Assembly: GCA_018902765.1 (NCBI GenBank)
Contig: JAHIQC010000389.1
Location: 1 to 6,718, forward strand
Direction of reading: 5' to 3'
Source of the DNA: Actinomycetota bacterium
GTDB taxonomy: Bacteria > Actinomycetota > Coriobacteriia > Anaerosomatales > JAHIQC01
Length of the DNA stretch: 6,718 bases
In this document: piece by piece, positions 1-6,718 of the stretch
Numbering within the stretch: position 1 is the stretch's first letter
How the letters are laid out: each line of letters starts with the position of its first letter
Made by a program: the position numbers and the translations under genes
The notes under the pieces: generated by a model
The model's input: the letters and a program-made list of their open reading frames with translations, nothing else
Database searches by the model: none
What the model was told of the DNA's origin: nothing

Positions 1-3000
1 AAGTCATCGCGAGCGGGAGCTGAGGTGGATAGGATCATCTCGTTGATACGACCGTCCTTGGCTCCGAACAGCGCGTGCACCCGTGCGGGAGCCCCGTCGC
101 GACCTGAGCGTCCGCACATCTGGTTGAACTCGATGTCGTTGAAGGGCAGGTGGTACAGGACCACATGGCGTATGTCGGGGATGTTCACTCCTTCGCCAAA
201 GGCGCTCGTAGCCACGACCACACTCAAGTCGCCGTCCCTGAATGCCCGTTCTACGGCGTGCCGGGCCGCGCGCCCTAAACCGCCGTTGTAGAAGGCGACT
301 CGCATCGCCAGCTCCGGCACCCGCTTGCGCAGCATCTTGGCGAGCCGGACAGACTGCTCTCTCGAATTCACGTAGATGATCGCCTTGTCACCGCGCGCCA
401 TCAGGCCGGCGAGGTACGCGTCTTTGTCCGTGGTCTCCCGACGATCCTCAACAAGCAGGTTCGTTCGGATGGTCGGATCGAGAACCACGCGCGTGATGCC
501 AAGTACCTGGCATATCGTCTGCGCCTCTTCGGTTCCGGCGGTCGCTGTTACTGCGAGCACGTCGGGTGCCCCGAGAGCATCAATGGCGGCTCCGAGTCGA
601 GCATACGCGGGGCGATGGGCTGCGCGGGCGATGCCCACGTGGTGCGCCTCATCAACGACCAGAAAGCCGATTCGTCCCGAAACGGCGAAGCGAGCAGCAT
701 GGTGGTCGAGGAACTCCGGCGTGGTGAGCACGACATCGATCGATCCATCCGCGAGCTGCTCGAAAACCTCGTCGCGTCTGGTCGGCGAAGACTCCCCGGT
801 GAGAGTGCACACAACCAAGCCGACCCGAGCGAACGCCTCCTCGAGGTGAAACGACTGGTCCGCAACCAGTGCACGTAGCGGGAACACGAAGACCGACGCC
901 ACATGATCACGAATCGCCCGACGCGCCGCGTGCAGGTGAAATATCAAGGACTTGCCGCGACCTGTCGCCATAACCGTCAGGCACCGCTGGCCCGCCGCCA
1001 GAGCCTTGAGGGACTCGATCTGTGCGTCGTGCAATGCACGCTCGCCTATGAATGCACGCACCAGCAAGGCGTCGAGCTCAGACTCATCACAACCAGCAAG
1101 CTCCTCGCGAAGCGCCTTGCGCTCATTGGCGTCCGACTCGAGGGTATACGCGGCGTCCCTACGCATGACCAGCACGTTGACTCCGAGGGACTTGCCCTCC
1201 TCGCCACCGGTGACCTCAGTGACCTCGACGTCATACTCCACACCCGAATCGACCACAGGGGCGAGCGCCGCCGCGAGCCGGCGATTCAAAAACCCCAAGT
1301 GATCGCCGTAGCGATCGAACAGGGCAATGGCGCAGGGGTCGTACGGATTGTCAGGCTGACGCTCCAAACGCAAAGGGTCCCCTTGGGCCAAACGCTCTAC
1401 AAGACCTTGGCGCCCCTCAAAGGTCACGCCAGCGAGTTTAGTATGGAATGACTCGGCCTCTCCAATGCCTCCGTATTCCTCACGGGCAAGGATCTCATCG
1501 GCGCGAGCGAAGATGTCTTCAACGAGCTGCGCGGCGGGTCCGTAACCTTGCGGGTCGGGACGCACGGCATAGTCGCGCACCATGAGCTGGACGCGAGCAC
1601 GACCGCGCCACTCGTCTGCGGTGATCTCATATGCGAGATCGACGGGCGTGTCGTGATCGGCCGCCAGCTCTATATCTCGGCATCGGAATGCGATCGCAGG
1701 CACGCTGGACGCACCATCGAACGCTGTGAAACGCAAGTGATTCGAAGTCTTGCCGACCCTCTGTCGCGCCGTCATGAACACCGCATCAGAGCAGAACAGC
1801 GGGCGTACGTTCGAGTGGCCGAATGGTTCCAGTAATCGCATCTCCGAGACGAGTTCTGTGCTGATCTCGCTCAGACCCAAGCGCGCCTCACATGTCTTGA
1901 CGGACGAGAACGCCTCGGCGGGCAGCGCGCTGAGCTCGCGCAACAGCCTGGCTTTGAACTCTGGGAGCTTCGCGGCCTCAAGCGTGAGCCCAACGGCCGC
2001 GGCGTGTCCGCCGAACCTGACAAGTAGATCGGAGCATGCCAAGACCGCTGAGTACAGGTCGACAGTGCCGACTGATCTGCCAGAGCCCGTGGCTATCCCA
2101 TCCTCGACTGCGAACATGATCGACGGCACGCCATAGGTCGCCGTCATACGCGAGGCGACGATACCCTTCACGCCCTCGTGCCAGCCTTCGCCCGCCAGCA
2201 CCAAAGCGCGGTCCCCGTCGACAAACTCCCGTTCGGCCGAAGCGAGGGCGGCCTGCTGTAGATCCTGCTCCACAGCCTGCCTGACGCGATTGTGCTCATC
2301 GAGTGCTAGCGCGAGTTCCTCGGCAGATCGGGGGTCGTCGGTCAGCAGTAGATCGAGAGCGACCAAGGGGTCGGCCATTCGTCCTGCGGCGTTCAACCGC
2401 GGGGCCAAGGCGAACGCGACGTTCTCTGAGGTCAGCGCGGATACATCCACGCCGGCGACAACTGCGAGCGCAGCTATGCAGACACGTGCCTCCCGTCGCA
2501 CCCGGGCAAGGCCGTCGGCGACCAGCGCACGGTTCTCCCCTATCAGTGGGACGATATCGGCCACGGTGCCGAGCATCGCCAGGTCGGTCAACTCGCGCCA
2601 TGCATCGGGCTTGTTCAACAACGCGCCCACCGCGGCGATCAACTTCAGGGCCACTCCTGCACCAGCGAGCGATGACGAGGGGCACGTGTCCGAAAGCTTC
2701 GGATTGGCCACGGGAACACCCCGCGGAACATCACTGCCGGGCTCGTGATGGTCGGTGATCACGACATCGATGCCCCGGGCAAGCAGATTCTCCACAGCCA
2801 AAGCCGACGAAATGCCGCAGTCGACCGTGACTACCAGCCCGGGCGCCTGCGCAGCCATACGCTCGACCGAGGCCTCGGACAAGCCATAGCCTTCTGTGAA
2901 GCGGTTCGGGACCGTCGCGCTCGCCCGGGCACCAAGCGCTTCGAGGCCACGCTTCATCACGGCGGCCGAGGAGATCCCATCAAGGTCGAAGTCGCCAAAG

Positions 3001-3290
3001 ACAAGAATCGAAGTGTTCTCTTGAATCGCGCGCGCAACTCGCTTGGCAGCGTCGCCCATCCCGGGGATCAGATCCGGATCGAGCCAGTCGCGCTCGAGAT
3101 CTGGCTCAAGAAAGCGTTGTGCCTCGAGCGCGGTTGAGATGCCCCGGTTCACGAGGATTCTTGCGACAACGCCAGACAGCCCGGTCGCCGAGGCAAGCTC
3201 CGAGACGAGGCTTTCGTCTGTCGAGGCCAAACGCCAACGCTGCGGCGGCGTGGGGATCATGGGCATGTTGGATTCACTCATCTTCGGCAT
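1..3290 (-). CDS. recJ: RecJ exonuclease-HIRAN-RecQ-like helicase fusion protein, C-terminus off the left edge
   Basis: One open frame of 1096 codons without a stop, from ATG at 3290 to the window edge. Residues are numbered from that ATG. RecJ part, about 20-575: DHH motif GDFDLDG with Asp100, 102 and 104, PNRFTEGYGL (128-137), VDCGIS (156-161), TDHH (179-182), GTVADIVPL (241-249) with Asp246, APRLNAAGR (296-304), WHEGVKGIVASR (370-381), and the DHHA1 motif FGGHAAAVG (426-434), followed by an OB-like region. All expected metal ligands are present, so 5'-3' ssDNA exonuclease activity is likely. HIRAN, about 612-710: FEGRQ, RLERQPDNPYDPCAI and GDHLGFLNR. Helicase, about 740-1096 and beyond: Walker A ATGRGKS (775-781), PLRALVADQ (804-812), DEAH (880-883), TATA (915-918), IIYVNSR (971-977), ATSAFGEGVNIPD (1027-1039), GRSGRDG (1060-1066). 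This resembles RecQ. A cytoplasmic role in recombinational repair is inferred. The start is uncertain: no ATG at 3290, 3281, 3266 or 3260 has a good Shine-Dalgarno, and a GTG at 3341 is also in frame. Confidence 0.96.
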   Translation of the reverse strand, partial: MPKMSESNMPMIPTPPQRWRLASTDESLVSELASATGLSGVVARILVNRGISTALEAQRFLEPDLERDWLDPDLIPGMGDAAKRVARAIQENTSILVFGDFDLDGISSAAVMKRGLEALGARASATVPNRFTEGYGLSEASVERMAAQAPGLVVTVDCGISSALAVENLLARGIDVVITDHHEPGSDVPRGVPVANPKLSDTCPSSSLAGAGVALKLIAAVGALLNKPDAWRELTDLAMLGTVADIVPLIGENRALVADGLARVRREARVCIAALAVVAGVDVSALTSENVAFALAPRLNAAGRMADPLVALDLLLTDDPRSAEELALALDEHNRVRQAVEQDLQQAALASAEREFVDGDRALVLAGEGWHEGVKGIVASRMTATYGVPSIMFAVEDGIATGSGRSVGTVDLYSAVLACSDLLVRFGGHAAAVGLTLEAAKLPEFKARLLRELSALPAEAFSSVKTCEARLGLSEISTELVSEMRLLEPFGHSNVRPLFCSDAVFMTARQRVGKTSNHLRFTAFDGASSVPAIAFRCRDIELAADHDTPVDLAYEITADEWRGRARVQLMVRDYAVRPDPQGYGPAAQLVEDIFARADEILAREEYGGIGEAESFHTKLAGVTFEGRQGLVERLAQGDPLRLERQPDNPYDPCAIALFDRYGDHLGFLNRRLAAALAPVVDSGVEYDVEVTEVTGGEEGKSLGVNVLVMRRDAAYTLESDANERKALREELAGCDESELDALLVRAFIGERALHDAQIESLKALAAGQRCLTVMATGRGKSLIFHLHAARRAIRDHVASVFVFPLRALVADQSFHLEEAFARVGLVVCTLTGESSPTRRDEVFEQLADGSIDVVLTTPEFLDHHAARFAVSGRIGFLVVDEAHHVGIARAAHRPAYARLGAAIDALGAPDVLAVTATAGTEEAQTICQVLGITRVVLDPTIRTNLLVEDRRETTDKDAYLAGLMARGDKAIIYVNSREQSVRLAKMLRKRVPELAMRVAFYNGGLGRAARHAVERAFRDGDLSVVVATSAFGEGVNIPDIRHVVLYHLPFNDIEFNQMCGRSGRDGAPARVHALFGAKDGRINEMILSTSAPARDD

Positions 3291-3295
3291 GGTAT

Positions 3296-3334
3296 CGCAG
3301 AGGGCCGACACCGGTGTGGTATCGACCCTCTGCG
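3296..3334 (-). promoter_or_regulatory. Inverted repeat immediately upstream of the recJ fusion gene
   Basis: Perfect 9-bp arms CGCAGAGGG (3296-3304) and CCCTCTGCG (3326-3334) are separated by 21 bases. The loop contains the 10-base palindrome ACACCGGTGT (3308-3317). A direct repeat GGTATCG occurs at 3291-3297 and 3318-3324. No U-rich run follows on the minus strand, so it is not a classical intrinsic terminator. The stem ends five bases before the first ATG of recJ and would occlude its ribosome entry region if that start is used. It could act as a translational control hairpin, an operator, or an RNA-processing or stability element. The structure is seen in the sequence; the function is inferred. 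Confidence 0.5.
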
Positions 3335-3345
3335 TCGGCACATCT

Positions 3346-3367
3346 CCGAAGCCCTAGGAGGCTTCGG
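3346..3367 (-). terminator. Hairpin spanning the secF stop codon, possible weak terminator or mRNA 3'-end stabiliser
   Basis: Perfect 8-bp arms CCGAAGCC (3346-3353) and GGCTTCGG (3360-3367) enclose a six-base loop that contains the secF stop (TAG at 3356-3354). No T tract follows on the minus strand, so Rho-independent termination is doubtful. It may mark the end of the yajC-secD-secF transcript, protect it from 3' exonucleases, or reduce read-through into recJ. Confidence 0.4.
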
Positions 3368-4265
3368 CGTACTTCTTCTTGAGAGCCTGGAACTTGGGCT
3401 CACGCTCTTTCCACATAGCATAGAGCGGCGATGCGATACCGATCGACGAATACGCGCCGACACCGAGTCCGATGGTGAGAGCGAACGCGAAGTCCTTCAG
3501 CGTCTCGCCGCCGAAAAAGAGCATGACGACCACGGGGATGAGCGAGGTGATCGTCGTGTTGAGCGAGCGGACGAAGACCTCGTTGATCGACTCATTGGCC
3601 ATCTGCATGAACGAGTTCTTGCGCAGATTCGCGGAGTTCTCTTTGACTCGGTGGAACACGACGATCGTGTCGTAGAGCGAGTAGCCGAGAATCGTGAGCA
3701 GCGCCGCGATGGTGTTCGGCGTCACCTCACGACCGACGATAGCGTAAAGGCCGAGCGTGACGAGGATGTCATGCGACAGTGCGATGACTGCCGTGACCGA
3801 CATCTTGTAGTCGAATCTCAAAGTGACATACGCCAAGATGGCGAAGATCGAAAGTCCCAAAGCGAGCATCGCCCGATTCGTGACGTTCTTTCCCCAGCCC
3901 GGCCCGATCGTGGTGACCTGGAACGCGTCGGACTCAAGGCCCACGGCTGTCGCGACCTCTCGAGCATCCGTGGTCGCCTGGTCAGGCGTCGTGACCTCAG
4001 TGCGAATTGAGAAGCCTCGCTTGCCTTGGACCACCGTGGTCTGGATGACGGCATTGGGCACGCCCGCGTCATCGAACGCCGTGCGCATCTGTTCGATGGT
4101 CACGTCCTTGGCGTCAGGGACGTCTATGACCGTTCCGCCCTGGAAGTCGATACCGAACTTGAGACCAGCGGTCCCAAGCGCGACCAGCGAGATGACCACA
4201 AGAACGGCCGATACGCCGAGCATCACAAAACGATACTTCATGAATGGAATATGGAACCTAGGCAC
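3354..4265 (-). CDS. secF: Protein translocase subunit SecF
   Basis: Membrane partner of SecD in the SecDF-YajC complex, which couples proton flow to late steps of SecYEG export. Numbered from the GTG at 4265 (303 residues, normal for SecF). TM1 spans about 14-33, followed by GIDFQGGT (38-45), the family signature, and an extracytoplasmic domain (about 48-125). Five further membrane segments lie near 130-149, 155-177, 183-204, 234-252 and 257-282. SecF signature GYSLYDTIVVFHRVKEN is at 194-210. The conserved Asp of YDT and Arg of VRSLNTT are kept. The C-terminal tail is lysine-rich. Start choice: GTG 4265 has AAGGGGGG (4274-4281) eight bases upstream and overlaps the secD stop by 8 nt. ATG 4304 would add 13 non-family-like residues and a 47-nt overlap, with a GAAGG upstream. 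ATG 4241 lacks a ribosome site and would cut into the amphipathic N-terminus. Family assignment is secure; the start is probable. Confidence 0.97.
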   Translation of the reverse strand: MPRFHIPFMKYRFVMLGVSAVLVVISLVALGTAGLKFGIDFQGGTVIDVPDAKDVTIEQMRTAFDDAGVPNAVIQTTVVQGKRGFSIRTEVTTPDQATTDAREVATAVGLESDAFQVTTIGPGWGKNVTNRAMLALGLSIFAILAYVTLRFDYKMSVTAVIALSHDILVTLGLYAIVGREVTPNTIAALLTILGYSLYDTIVVFHRVKENSANLRKNSFMQMANESINEVFVRSLNTTITSLIPVVVMLFFGGETLKDFAFALTIGLGVGAYSSIGIASPLYAMWKEREPKFQALKKKYAEAS

Positions 4266-5610
4266 GAGCACCACCCCCCTTCGTGGCAGGAGCTTGTTCG
4301 ACATGCACGACCTTCGGGATTCCCCAGAAACCGGGTGCCTTGGCGAGCACGTTCTCGGCCAAGAACATAAGTGCTGGACGCTTGTACAGAATCATCATGG
4401 CGATGTCACAGCCGATACCGATCATCAATGTGAGCGCGAACCCGCGGACGGGGCCGATGGCCACCGAGAAGAGCATCATCGCGGATACGAAGGTGACAAG
4501 GTCCGCGTCGACACTCGTCCAAATCGCGTGCAGCGAGCCGGACTTGGCTGCTTGGCGCACCGAACGTCCCATGCGCACTTCTTCGCGAAAACGCTCGAGA
4601 ATCAGAATCGAGCTGTCCGCCGCGAGGCCGATCGTGAGCACGATACCCGCGATACCCGGGAGCGACAGCGCGAATGCTCCGAACGAGGACAGCGCCGCGA
4701 GAATCCCCATGAACACCAAAGCGAAAACAACGAGGGCGGAAACCGCAAGCACGCCCAGTCCTCGGTAGAAGACAATCAGGTAGAGAGCCACAAGCAACAG
4801 GCCCACACCCGCCGCCAGCACACCCTGACGAAGCGAATCCTGGCCAAGCGTCGGTCCTACTACCCGTGACTCGGAGAACTCGAGCGTCACAGGCAGAGCG
4901 CCGGTCTGAAGGACCGTCTTAAGGTTCTTGGCCTCGGCAGGGGTGAACTTGCCCGAGATCGAAGTGCTCCCGCCCAGAATCGGCTCATTGACCGACGGAG
5001 CGGACTGAATGATCCCGTCGAGTACGATCGCGACAAGCTGGTTGACGTGGCTGGTCGTGTAATCGGCCCAGATCTTGGTGCCCTCAGGATTCATGGACAG
5101 GTCGACGGTGAGCTGATTTGTCTTGCTGTCCGTGCTAATGACCGCGTTGGTCACCACATCGCCGGTCATGAACGGCGTATAGGTGCCATCCTTGAGCTTG
5201 ACCTTGTCCTGGCCGGACTGAATCGCTGCGACCGCCGTTGTGTCGTTGATGCTAGCAACATCGACGAACTCAAGCTGGCCGGTGGAGCCGAGGACCTGCA
5301 AAGCCTCGTCGGCGTTCTTGAGACCCGGCATCTGCACGAGAATCGAGTCGGCGCCTTGGCGCTGGATGGATACCTCGGACGCCCCGAGCCTATCTACGCG
5401 GTTGCGCACAATGATCTCAGCACGATCCATGACGTCGTTCGTCACCGCGGTCGAACTGGTTTCCCTCGCGGTCAGGATGACCGAAAGGCCACCTTGAATG
5501 TCGAGGCCCTGAGTGATCTTGGCCTGCGGGGGCCAGAAAAGCACCCACGAACCGATGACGAGCAGCGCGATCACAGCGAGCGCGAGCGCATTACGTTGCT
5601 TTGGGTCCAT
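4258..5610 (-). CDS. secD: Protein translocase subunit SecD
   Basis: Membrane subunit of the SecDF-YajC complex that pulls or releases preproteins on the outer face of the membrane using the proton motive force. The product has 450 residues, typical of Gram-positive SecD and shorter than the E. coli protein. TM1 spans about 8-26, followed by GLDIQGG (35-41), the P1 extracytoplasmic region with QMPGLKNADEALQVLGSTGQ (93-112) and LEFVDV, and the conserved block from GKFTPAEAKNLKTVLQTGALP (about 220-240) to ESRVVGPTLG (247-256). Five further TM segments lie near 264-282, 286-305, 317-336, 366-384 and 389-409. LPGIAGIVLTIGLAADSSIL (317-336) is TM4 and keeps the key Asp332, although the usual VDAN reads ADSS. 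The tail after 410 is soluble and ends in Gly/Ala residues. ATG at 5610 is preceded by a purine-rich AGGAAAGAGAGAGAGA run. It lies 82 bases after yajC, and secF follows with an overlap. Confidence 0.98.
   Translation of the reverse strand: MDPKQRNALALAVIALLVIGSWVLFWPPQAKITQGLDIQGGLSVILTARETSSTAVTNDVMDRAEIIVRNRVDRLGASEVSIQRQGADSILVQMPGLKNADEALQVLGSTGQLEFVDVASINDTTAVAAIQSGQDKVKLKDGTYTPFMTGDVVTNAVISTDSKTNQLTVDLSMNPEGTKIWADYTTSHVNQLVAIVLDGIIQSAPSVNEPILGGSTSISGKFTPAEAKNLKTVLQTGALPVTLEFSESRVVGPTLGQDSLRQGVLAAGVGLLLVALYLIVFYRGLGVLAVSALVVFALVFMGILAALSSFGAFALSLPGIAGIVLTIGLAADSSILILERFREEVRMGRSVRQAAKSGSLHAIWTSVDADLVTFVSAMMLFSVAIGPVRGFALTLMIGIGCDIAMMILYKRPALMFLAENVLAKAPGFWGIPKVVHVEQAPATKGGGARA
4274..4281 (-). 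promoter_or_regulatory. Ribosome binding site deciding the secF start
   Basis: The minus-strand sequence AAGGGGGG lies inside the secD C-terminal codons, eight bases before the GTG at 4265-4263. That GTG reads GTGCCTAG into the secD stop. The site supports a coupled start for secF in preference to the ATG at 4304. Confidence 0.5.
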
Positions 5611-5626
5611 TCTCTCTCTCTTTCCT
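5611..5626 (-). promoter_or_regulatory. Purine-rich ribosome binding region of secD
   Basis: On the minus strand AGGAAAGAGAGAGAGA directly precedes the secD ATG. The AGGA core is about 12 bases from the ATG, rather far for a normal Shine-Dalgarno. The GA repeat between them offers several weaker GAG pairings. It is a short simple-sequence tract and could vary in length. Confidence 0.45.
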
Positions 5627-5692
5627 GTGCAGCCCTATTCGACAACCGCCAAAAAAGCGGCCAGATTCCGGATGTGTCTTGAGCGATCAGAG

Positions 5693-6019
5693 TTATGCGG
5701 GTTCGTCCGACCCGTCGTCGACCATCTCACTCAAGAGCTCTGCGCCCTCGGAAAGATCAGGAATGTCGACGGTGATCTTGGCGATCGAGACCTTCTCGAA
5801 CTCGATCTCGGTGTTGTCATACACCCGCAGCAGCACCGTCTGATCGAACACGCGCACGACGGTGCCGTGGATACCTCCCGCAGTGATCACGCGATCACCC
5901 TCAGAAAGAGCGGCGACCAGAGCGCGCATGTCGCGAGTACGAATCTGCTGTGGTCGGATGATCAAGAAGTAGAAGGCGGCAACAAGCACCGCCGCGTACA
6001 AAAGGGAACCGCTTGTCAT
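5693..6019 (-). CDS. yajC: Preprotein translocase subunit YajC
   Basis: Small single-span membrane protein that associates with SecD and SecF at the SecYEG translocon. It has 108 residues, normal for the family. A hydrophobic segment at about 4-21 runs into the signature FLIIRPQQ (17-24), followed by a short cytoplasmic domain with GDRVITAGGIHGTV (41-54), the second YajC hallmark. The C-terminus is acidic (SEMVDDGSDEPA). The start ATG at 6019 has AGGAGG at 6032-6027 with seven bases of spacing. It is the first gene after a candidate promoter, with secD 82 bases downstream, consistent with a yajC-secD-secF transcription unit. Confidence 0.97.
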   Translation of the reverse strand: MTSGSLLYAAVLVAAFYFLIIRPQQIRTRDMRALVAALSEGDRVITAGGIHGTVVRVFDQTVLLRVYDNTEIEFEKVSIAKITVDIPDLSEGAELLSEMVDDGSDEPA

Positions 6020-6024
6020 TCCTC

Positions 6025-6036
6025 GGCCTCCTGGCC
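6025..6036 (-). promoter_or_regulatory. yajC Shine-Dalgarno in a small GGCC-AGGA-GGCC hairpin
   Basis: AGGAGG (6032-6027 on the minus strand) sits seven bases from the yajC ATG, a near-ideal ribosome binding site. Flanking GGCC tetrads (6033-6036 and 6025-6028) can pair, leaving AGGA in a four-base loop. The site itself is clear. The hairpin is short and its relevance is only possible. Confidence 0.65.
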
Positions 6037-6085
6037 AGTAGATGGAAACGCCGCGAACACACGGGCGCCGGATTCACAGTGAAAC

Positions 6086-6094
6086 ATCATACCA
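6086..6094 (-). promoter_or_regulatory. Candidate extended -10 promoter for yajC-secD-secF
   Basis: The minus strand reads TGGTATGAT, an extended -10 (TGn) followed by TATGAT, one base from the TATAAT consensus. It lies in the tgt-yajC gap and would give a leader of roughly 60 bases. No convincing -35 (TTGACA-like) box stands 16-18 bases upstream, which is tolerated for extended -10 promoters. It could also be chance; read-through from tgt is possible as well. Confidence 0.45.
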
Positions 6095-6108
6095 CCGGCC
6101 CAGCGAGG

Positions 6109-6718
<610 letters not shown>

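Noticed and set aside
1..1140. A separate recQ gene downstream of recJ
   Set aside because: Codon-by-codon reading from 3290 to the edge shows a single frame with no stop or shift between the RecJ, HIRAN and helicase motifs, so a fusion is the simpler reading.
376..1451. Several plus-strand frames opposite the helicase and HIRAN regions
   Set aside because: They are antisense to coding sequence with clear helicase and HIRAN motifs; the products are low-complexity Ser/Arg/Ala-rich with no family resemblance.
3823..4869. 348-residue plus-strand open frame
   Set aside because: It is antisense to the well-conserved secF and secD, its protein has no recognisable fold or motif, and its composition (Arg, His and Glu rich) is that of an antisense shadow in GC-rich DNA.
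5647..5664. Possible intrinsic terminator between yajC and secD (CCGC, T run, GCGG)
   Set aside because: The T run lies in the loop, not after the stem, and the stem is only four base pairs.

Overview
The window comes from a GC-rich bacterial chromosome. All five recognisable genes lie on the minus strand. In transcription order (right to left) they are tgt (3' part only), yajC, secD, secF and a very long recJ-type gene that runs off the left edge. The order tgt-yajC-secD-secF-recJ matches the ruv/tgt/yajC/sec/recJ neighbourhood of many Gram-positive genomes. Three traits fit a deep-branching actinobacterium such as the Coriobacteriia: separate secD and secF genes, a SecF signature with Tyr in GYSLYDT, and tgt together with a giant RecJ. 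That placement is an inference from gene content. A GC-rich Firmicute cannot be excluded.

From right to left: 6109-6718 encodes the C-terminal two thirds or so of the queuine/preQ1 tRNA-ribosyltransferase. A gap of about 90 bases (6020-6108) holds a candidate extended -10 promoter and a strong Shine-Dalgarno sequence for yajC. YajC, SecD and SecF then follow (5693-6019, 4258-5610, 3354-4265). Together they form the membrane accessory complex that uses the proton motive force to help proteins complete SecYEG export. SecF probably starts at a GTG overlapping the secD stop, which suggests translational coupling. Two inverted repeats fill the 63 bases between secF and the next gene.

The leftmost half of the window (1-3290) is one uninterrupted reading frame of at least 1096 codons. 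It encodes, in order, a complete RecJ 5'-3' single-strand exonuclease (DHH, DHHA1 and an OB-like region), a HIRAN domain, and a RecQ-like superfamily 2 helicase with motifs I to VI. This puts the unwinding and degrading activities of RecF-pathway end resection, plus a probable DNA-end or damage sensor, in a single polypeptide. It is the most interesting item here. The helicase C-terminus, including any RQC/zinc or HRDC module, is outside the window.

There is no evidence for RNA genes, mobile elements, CRISPR arrays or plus-strand genes. The long plus-strand open frames lie antisense to the conserved genes and encode nothing recognisable.
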